Assembly (NCBI GenBank): GCA_024811115.1
Contig: JAKOGH010000005.1
Location: 372,001-436,000, forward strand
Direction: 5' to 3'
DNA: 64,000 nucleotides
Source: Terana coerulea
Lineage: Eukaryota > Basidiomycota > Agaricomycetes > Polyporales > Phanerochaetaceae
Below, one piece after another: positions 58,703-64,000 of the stretch (position 1 is the first letter of the stretch; each line of letters opens with the position of its first letter). The notes below the pieces were generated by a model that searched no databases, was not told the origin of the DNA, and saw only the letters and a program-made list of their open reading frames with translations. Made by a program: the position numbers and the translations under genes.

Positions 58703-60057
58703 AACCTCGTTGACACTAAAGCGGTGCGTTCTTGTTGGTAGGAGACCAATATTCCGTTGAATACACCGGGACTTCAGCTCGAGTCGTTACACTGCAACAG
58801 ACGTGCCTGCTCTTGTCAACTCTGCGGCAGACATTAATCAAGATGGGCTACGCACCTAAGCCCGTTCGTCCTCAAGTATTATCGTGCTTCTGGATAGGCA
58901 TGCAGTCTATCCGTGCCTCATAAATACGGAGAAGCAGCGGCGAATGTGAGGGCTGGTGGGGGTGGGCGAAGACGTTGGTTGTACCTGGAAAGTGCCGCAG
59001 ATGTGCGTCACTCGCGTCTCGCGTTCCGCTTTGATCTGGACTCTCTTCCTCCGTCCATTTCGATCTGCGCAAGCTCGCACTGCACACTCCCTCCATGTCA
59101 CTATGTGTGCGCACGAAGCTGGAACATAACTTTGCCAGTCTCAGATATCATATTCCTTCGAGCGGGCTACACTCGTCATCGCGATGAATAAATGGCGCCG
59201 TCAGACTGCCGCAGAGTGTGCCACCATCTCCATCCGCGAGCGAAGTAGCATGGATCTGTAGAGCCTAGACATTGACACGGGTTGCTCTCCAGAGCTGAGC
59301 GCTGAGGGAGCACAACAATGCGTACGTGTGCCCTTCATAGACTCCCCGGTACTTCGAGCTTGAACGGTCTGACTTCTTCCATGCAGAATTGGATACTTCA
59401 CCGCAAATGAAAGACAGGCTCTCAGATTGCAGTTTATGCTATATTTGCGCTATTTCCTACGCAAGCTACGAGGCACTTACCGGTGTACGAATACCTCGCT
59501 GCATCCCACTGTTCTGGTCACTCGTTAGGGAAGACTCCGTCCAGCTTCAGTATTTACGTCTTGATTAATGTTTACATGGCTTATAAAATTCGTGCAGACT
59601 CCGAAACGCGCATTGGTAATTTCTATGCCCAACGTCTCTCCCAAGTATCCGAGCGTGGTGTGTCTCTGGGCCCCCTCAGTAAGGTGAGACATTCGAGTGT
59701 ATCAACGGAATCCACTCCCGCCACTTGATGCGCTAGGTGCGCCGTCCACTGTCCGTCAAATCCATCCTATTCCTTACCTTGGGTATTCCACCAGAACGTC
59801 TGGTGCGAATATGCGCGGATTTATAGGCACCTTTTGAGGAGGCGTCAACGGACCGATTTTACGAAGAGGTCGATTGAAGGTCGATGAGAAATACATACTT
59901 TTGCTCACCGACCATCTATATGCATCACACCGTACCCGCGGGACGCTTAGGTGCCGCATGGTGTCGCAGCCAAAAGTCCACCGACTGGGTAACTGGTCCA
60001 AGTCGCGGTGTCTCACTTGTTTCCTCTTGACTACCTTCCCCTCCTCCCGCCACGGGA
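58703..60057. other. Gene-poor stretch
   Basis: About 1.35 kb between divergent genes. Only short open frames without domains; no repeat or RNA gene recognised. A small or spliced gene cannot be excluded. Confidence 0.35.
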
Positions 60058-61493
60058 ATGGCGTATACGCGCGACGGCGAGCAAACCACGACTGCTGTGG
60101 ACGACCGGAGCGACAGGATAGGGTGGATTGGAGACTGGTCGGACCTCGCTAGCGATACCCCAGGGATCCAGAATGGGACTTTGAGTGAGCTTGGTGCGCC
60201 TGGTGGCGGTTTTTCTTTTCTTTCACGGGTGCGTGTCCGCATATACCTCGCATTATATGCTGTTATGTCCTTGTTTAGGATCCCAGGTTCAAGTCTACGG
60301 TGCCATCCGGGGACTGCAGCAGGACAAACCATATGTACCGGTCACGTCCACATACTCGGTTGACGGCGTGCAAATGGGGACGTTTACAGCACCAAATTGG
60401 ACGAGCGAGGCCGATGGCATAATGTTCTTCAACTCTGGGACGATACCGATCAAACTACATACGTTGACGGTGTCGGTAGGCAGCGTGTCAGAAGAATATC
60501 CTTACCTCTTGGACTATGTCATTTTTACACCGGCTCCGACGCTTTCGAGCGACGCGATACCTCAGAAATCTTCCCTGTCTACTTCATCTGTCACCTCGTC
60601 CTCAACATCTACGCAGCTGGCTTTATCATTCACTGGGTCTCCAAGCGTGAGCTCCTCCTCATCCGAGTCCTCTACCTCCTCCCCTACACAAGGTCCGACT
60701 AAAGTGCCAATCTCTGCTGGTGTATCGTCACATTCGTCGAATCATACCGGTCCAGTTGTCGGGGGTGTAGTTGGCGGACTCGCATTCCTTGCTATTCTTA
60801 TCGGTCTTTTCCTCCATTGGTTCATAAGGAGAAAACGAGGACGAACTGCTTATATCATTGAGTCGGAGTACGAGGGTACAGTGAACTTTCCCTCTTCCGC
60901 CAAGGACACGCTGATAAACAGATTATAGATAAACCTCTACCTGTGGTGGGCAGCGCAGGGGGATTCCTAATGTCACACCGTACATGTTGCCACGGGATTA
61001 CAACACGTTGTCCGCAGGTGTCGTTCCTGTGGAGACAGCGGTGCCGCTTGGACCAGGCTCAGTGTTAGGTGGCGCTCAGTCGCCAACAACCAGTGGCAAA
61101 GCATTGCTCGCGAGAATAACCCGACCATTCGATGGCTCGAGCTCCAGCAACGCTAGCCAACAGCGTCTCATCGGTACCGGGAGCAGATCGGACCCAAGTG
61201 AAGGATCCTTAGGCAGCGGGCCAGGGGCTGTGTCGAGCGGGGAGTTCGCGCCCAACCATGAGGACAGCGGCGCCAGTGGCGGTGGCAATCACGACGCGGT
61301 GGCGGACGCTGGTGCGATACCTGTCCATTCCTCGAAGGCGGCCCAACATATCGGGTCACCGGCGAGGCGACCGCCAGCGGTTCACGCAGACTCCGGGATG
61401 CGATTCCCGCGTGACGCTGATCCTTCGGAGATTCTATCTCAGGCTGGGACTGAGCTTCCGCCCGCATATACCACAGAATACCACGCGAACTAG
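60058..61493 (+). CDS. SKG6-like single-pass membrane protein
   Basis: ATG 60058 (AYTRDGEQTTTAVDDRSDRI) begins an extracellular beta-rich domain of a kind common in Agaricomycetes: IGDWSDLASDTPGIQNGTLS, FTGS-like SQVQVYGAIRG, PVTSTYSVDGVQMGTFTAPN and LDYVIFTPAP. A Ser/Thr-rich stalk with potential N- and O-glycosylation follows. The TM helix is GPVVGGVVGGLAFLAILIGLFLHWFI with a basic RRKRGR stop-transfer. The cytosolic tail is long and disordered and carries a PPAY motif near its end (ELPPAYTTEY), a possible WW-domain ligand. Frame breaks at 60913 and in the G-run 60958-60962, and possibly in a T-run near 60220, are each repaired by one base. Probable cell-surface sensor or adhesion protein; function unknown. 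Confidence 0.7.
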
Positions 61494-61908
61494 CTGAGAA
61501 GGCTCCCTTGAAAGGATTGTTTAGTGATTTGGAGGTTGATACCTTACTAAAGGATTTTGACTGTGCATATATTCTTCGCACATTGCATTCCACACGTATC
61601 ATGTAGCATACCATATCTTTGTTCGCACAGTCTCTGTGGCCCGAACTAATGTTGTTTTCTGTCCCAGGCAGAGTCAGCGGAACTGTTAATGGCAGTTGGT
61701 GTCACGCACTCTGTTACGTCACATGTCACACTTGCGACGAACAGCCCGATTTGGAAACAATAGGTTCAGGCCCGAGTCAACAGCGCGTCCCGACGGGCAC
61801 CGCTCAACGTTGTCCGCTCGTGGCCCCGACTATAAAAGCTCCCGCCCCCTCGCTGCGCCGGCCGCATTTCCCCCTTACTCCGCCCCGCCACTAAGGCCAC
61901 CCACGCAA
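61494..61908. promoter_or_regulatory. Promoter region of the following gene
   Basis: About 415 bases; contains the strong TATA element listed separately. An open frame continues upstream from the called start to 61696, but its composition does not look coding. Confidence 0.4.
61831..61837 (+). promoter_or_regulatory. TATA box
   Basis: TATAAAA, a consensus TATA box, 78 bases before the ATG at 61909, followed by GC- and CT-rich leader sequence. Confidence 0.6.
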
Positions 61909-63239
61909 ATGTCGCTGTTTTCGCAACAAGACGAGCTACCAATGCAACCACCGTCAGGGATCTTCGGGAGGGCATTGAGATACGTACAGGATTCTCTGGC
62001 GTCGATACTTTCAGGCAATAGCCAAGCAGAGGATGGGTTTGAGGACGTGAGTTCTGAGTTTCATGATCAGAGATGCAACCCGTGCTCAAGTGATCTGCTC
62101 CTGGAGACCGCTCCCACCCGACCTGCAAGCCTTGTACCTGAACCACCGACCCCCCGGGAGGTGATGGAACGCCACAAGGCGTATATGTTACGAACTGAAG
62201 GCATCAAAGTTAGGGACTTCGCGTACGAAAGCACGTTACCCCCGGTTCCCGTCGCAAGATACCGGCTCAGACCCCAGGGATCGCGGAGGCTCAAACGAAC
62301 TCGCGAGGAATACGAAGAGTACGAGATACCCGCTCACTGGCAGTTGCCACAGCCAAAGAGAGCAAGGCCACTCGAGAGGCAGAATACGGAGCCTGTGGAA
62401 TCAAGTCAAAGTCAGGAGCCGAGCCGAGGGCCGGGATTCGGCGACTCAGAGCTGAACCTGGACTCTGGCGACCACTCCTATGAACTTTGGGAAGCTGAGC
62501 TACGTGCTGAGATGGCCTCTACGCCTCGACGAGGGGACAACTGGCTCGACACGCCTGTGGTCACACCCAACGGGTCTTATCCTGAAGGTTTCGAGTCTCA
62601 GCCTGACCGGGGGACGACTGGATCGATACTCCCATTGTTACCCCTAACGGGTCGTACCAGCGGAGTCTCCCAGATGCCCCGGACGAGACAGCCGCGGTGC
62701 TCGACGAGGATGTGCCAATGGACGTATCGGATCCCGCCAACGAAGATATGCTTCCTGTTCTCGAGCCAGCGCAGGTGGCGCCACAGGTGCAACAGACGAA
62801 CACATCCGTGTCTGTACATGCAAGCGTCTTCTCCAGCTTAACATCGATAGCGTCCCTCCCCTCTCCGCCATCCACGCCTCCTGCGCGTCCCTCTCCGCAG
62901 CCTCGCCACTCCCATCGCCGTCGCCCATCCCTACGTGACATATCTACAAGATACAATTCCTCGACCCCATCATCGTCGCCACCCGTCCCAGAACCGCGAT
63001 ACGCGCTACGAAACCGCACCCCGACTGCCAAGCCGCCCCGCGCATCCAAGCCCGCCCCGCGTCGTTCGGATGTGCAGTCGAAGAAGAAACCCGCAACGCG
63101 TGCACAGACAGGCCGCGAGCCCGCTCGCAAGACGCGCTCGAGCTTGTCGAAGCAGGCGTCGGGCAAGATCAGCCCGCCCCAAGCTAAACCGACTCGGAGA
63201 AGTCCTCGGACGAAGACCAACCGCACCGCGAAGCGGTAG
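61909..63239 (+). CDS. Disordered, basic-tailed protein of unknown function
   Basis: ATG 61909 (SLFSQQDELPMQPPSGIFGR), placed just after a TATA box, opens a mostly low-complexity protein with no recognised domain. The N-terminal part has FGRALRYVQDSLASIL, and TPREVMERHKAYMLRTEGIKVRDFAYES is followed by basic RRLKRTREEYEEYEIPAHWQLP. Two diverged repeats occur at about 62535-62660 (GDNWLDTPVVTPNGSY and GDDWIDTPIVTPNGSY). Between them the G-run 62609-62613 is one base short, shifting the frame. The second frame continues through VPMDVSDPANEDMLPVLEP and a Pro/Ser/Arg/Lys-rich tail (RRPSLRDIST, RNRTPTAKPPR, RRSPRTKTNRTAKR). The composition suggests a nuclear, nucleic-acid-contacting protein, but that is inference only. 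Confidence 0.6.
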
Positions 63240-63750
63240 CACACCCACCTGTCCGCATATACCCGCTCATAATCACGAAGCTACGACACGCGGACAAGCA
63301 AGCAAGCACAGAAGAATTCATTATCTTATTTCTCCTCATCGGCCCGCATCCTGTTGTAATACTTAGACTGGATTTGTACCATTCTACGCCCATCTATCGT
63401 GTATCTCACGCCGCCCTGTATCGCCTTGAGTTTCTTCTACTCCCGTCGCCTGTTGTTCTACACTACATCTGTATTCCACATCATCATTGCTGTTGCCATT
63501 TGTCACATCTGGTCCATCCTCAATCCACATATAACCTTCGGCTCTCGCCATCGGTTATTTCCCCCGCTGTCCTTCTGCTATCGCGTCCAGATGGAGCTCT
63601 ACACTAATTTATTGCTGCAACTGGATATCTCAAAACATGAGAGTGAAGTATGAGACACATACAAAGTCTGTGGGTATCGGTAGGGTAACCATGCTACAGC
63701 TGAGGACATCTACAATTTGCGCCACACCTTTCTTCCTTCGTAACTGCTCG
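63240..63750. other. Intergenic between convergent genes
   Basis: About 510 bases of 3' flanking sequence on both sides; no feature recognised. Confidence 0.4.
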
Positions 63751-64000
63751 TTAACTCAACCAGCCCCGTTCATACCCCATGTCCACCAAATCTCCAGCGG
63801 AGCTCAATGCAACACCTGCAAGTTTTGCCTCTATGACCGTCTTGCGCGGCCGTCCCTTCTTCGGCTTCACGGTCGCAACGGCCGCGGCCAGGACGCCTTC
63901 CACCTCAAGGAGACACCGATAGCACTCCTGATCTGAGAACGCGGGCAGCTTCCCGCAGGCCATGCTGTCTTTCGATTTCTTAGCGGCGGGTGCGCGCAGC
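63751..64000 (-). CDS. C-terminal fragment of an unknown protein (runs off the window)
   Basis: An open frame enters from the window edge (LRAPAAKKSKDSMACGKLPAF) and ends at 63751. It reads SDQECYRCLLEVEGVLAAAVATV, then an AT-hook-like KPKKGRPRKTVIEAKLAG and a final SAGDLVDMGYERGWLS. It is the last exon or part of it; the KGRPRK core suggests a chromatin-associated protein. No family recognised. Confidence 0.5.
   Translation of the reverse strand, partial: LRAPAAKKSKDSMACGKLPAFSDQECYRCLLEVEGVLAAAVATVKPKKGRPRKTVIEAKLAGVALSSAGDLVDMGYERGWLS

Noticed and set aside
1..64000. tRNA, rRNA, riboswitch and CRISPR signals
   Set aside because: No convincing cloverleaf, rRNA segment or regular repeat-spacer array was seen by eye on either strand; a covariance-model scan would be needed to exclude small RNAs.

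Overview
This window is nuclear chromosomal DNA from a filamentous basidiomycete, most likely an Agaricomycete. The evidence is dense genes on both strands, each cut by many short introns of about 45-60 nt with GTRNGY-type donors and YAG acceptors. Coding sequence is GC-rich, and the families present are ones that Agaricomycetes carry (F-box/LRR genes, a long-armed RCC1, SKG6-like single-pass membrane proteins). No bacterial, viral, rRNA, tRNA or CRISPR signature was seen.

Layout. 1-16.3 kb: 5'-truncated folylpolyglutamate synthase (+); an SLX4-like nuclease scaffold (-); a 14-TM MFS exporter (+); a Kap120/importin-11 karyopherin (-); DNA polymerase delta subunit 3 with a C-terminal PIP box (-). 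16.6-18.7 kb: F-box protein (-). 19.2-21.5 kb: a gene-free island of three short transposable elements that appear nested, including a hAT-type element with an exact 8-bp target duplication. 22-25 kb: OPT oligopeptide transporter (-). 25.7-32.1 kb: both subunits of cytosolic phenylalanyl-tRNA synthetase, with the RING peroxin PEX2 between them. 32.2-40.0 kb: two RCC1-family paralogues on the same strand, flanking a Baeyer-Villiger-type flavin monooxygenase. 40.4-41.9 kb: LRR-like protein (-). 43.4-45.4 kb: membrane protein with a spermidine-synthase-like methyltransferase domain (-), followed by a small foldback repeat. 46.1-53 kb: divergent pair of lipin phosphatidate phosphatase (PAH1, -) and glycogen branching enzyme (GLC3, +). 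53.5-58.7 kb: VPS70/glutamate carboxypeptidase II-like M28 peptidase (+), convergent with a mitochondrial-type PP2C phosphatase (-). 60-63.2 kb: SKG6-like membrane protein and a disordered unknown protein (both +). 63.75 kb to the end: C-terminus of an unknown gene (-).

Most genes are housekeeping: folate, translation, DNA repair and replication, nuclear transport, lipid and glycogen metabolism, peroxisome biogenesis. They are not an obvious pathway cluster. I found no convincing new multi-gene system. The points most worth checking are the transposon island, a tandem exon duplication in the polymerase delta subunit, the PheRS alpha-PEX2-PheRS beta neighbourhood, the RCC1 pair, and a Lys/His-rich insertion in the M28 peptidase.

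A caution on quality: at least eight genes carry one-base frameshifts inside otherwise conserved coding sequence, almost all at short homopolymers. These look like residual assembly indels more than biology, so gene models that cross them should be treated with care. Splice sites given were read by eye from conserved reading frames.
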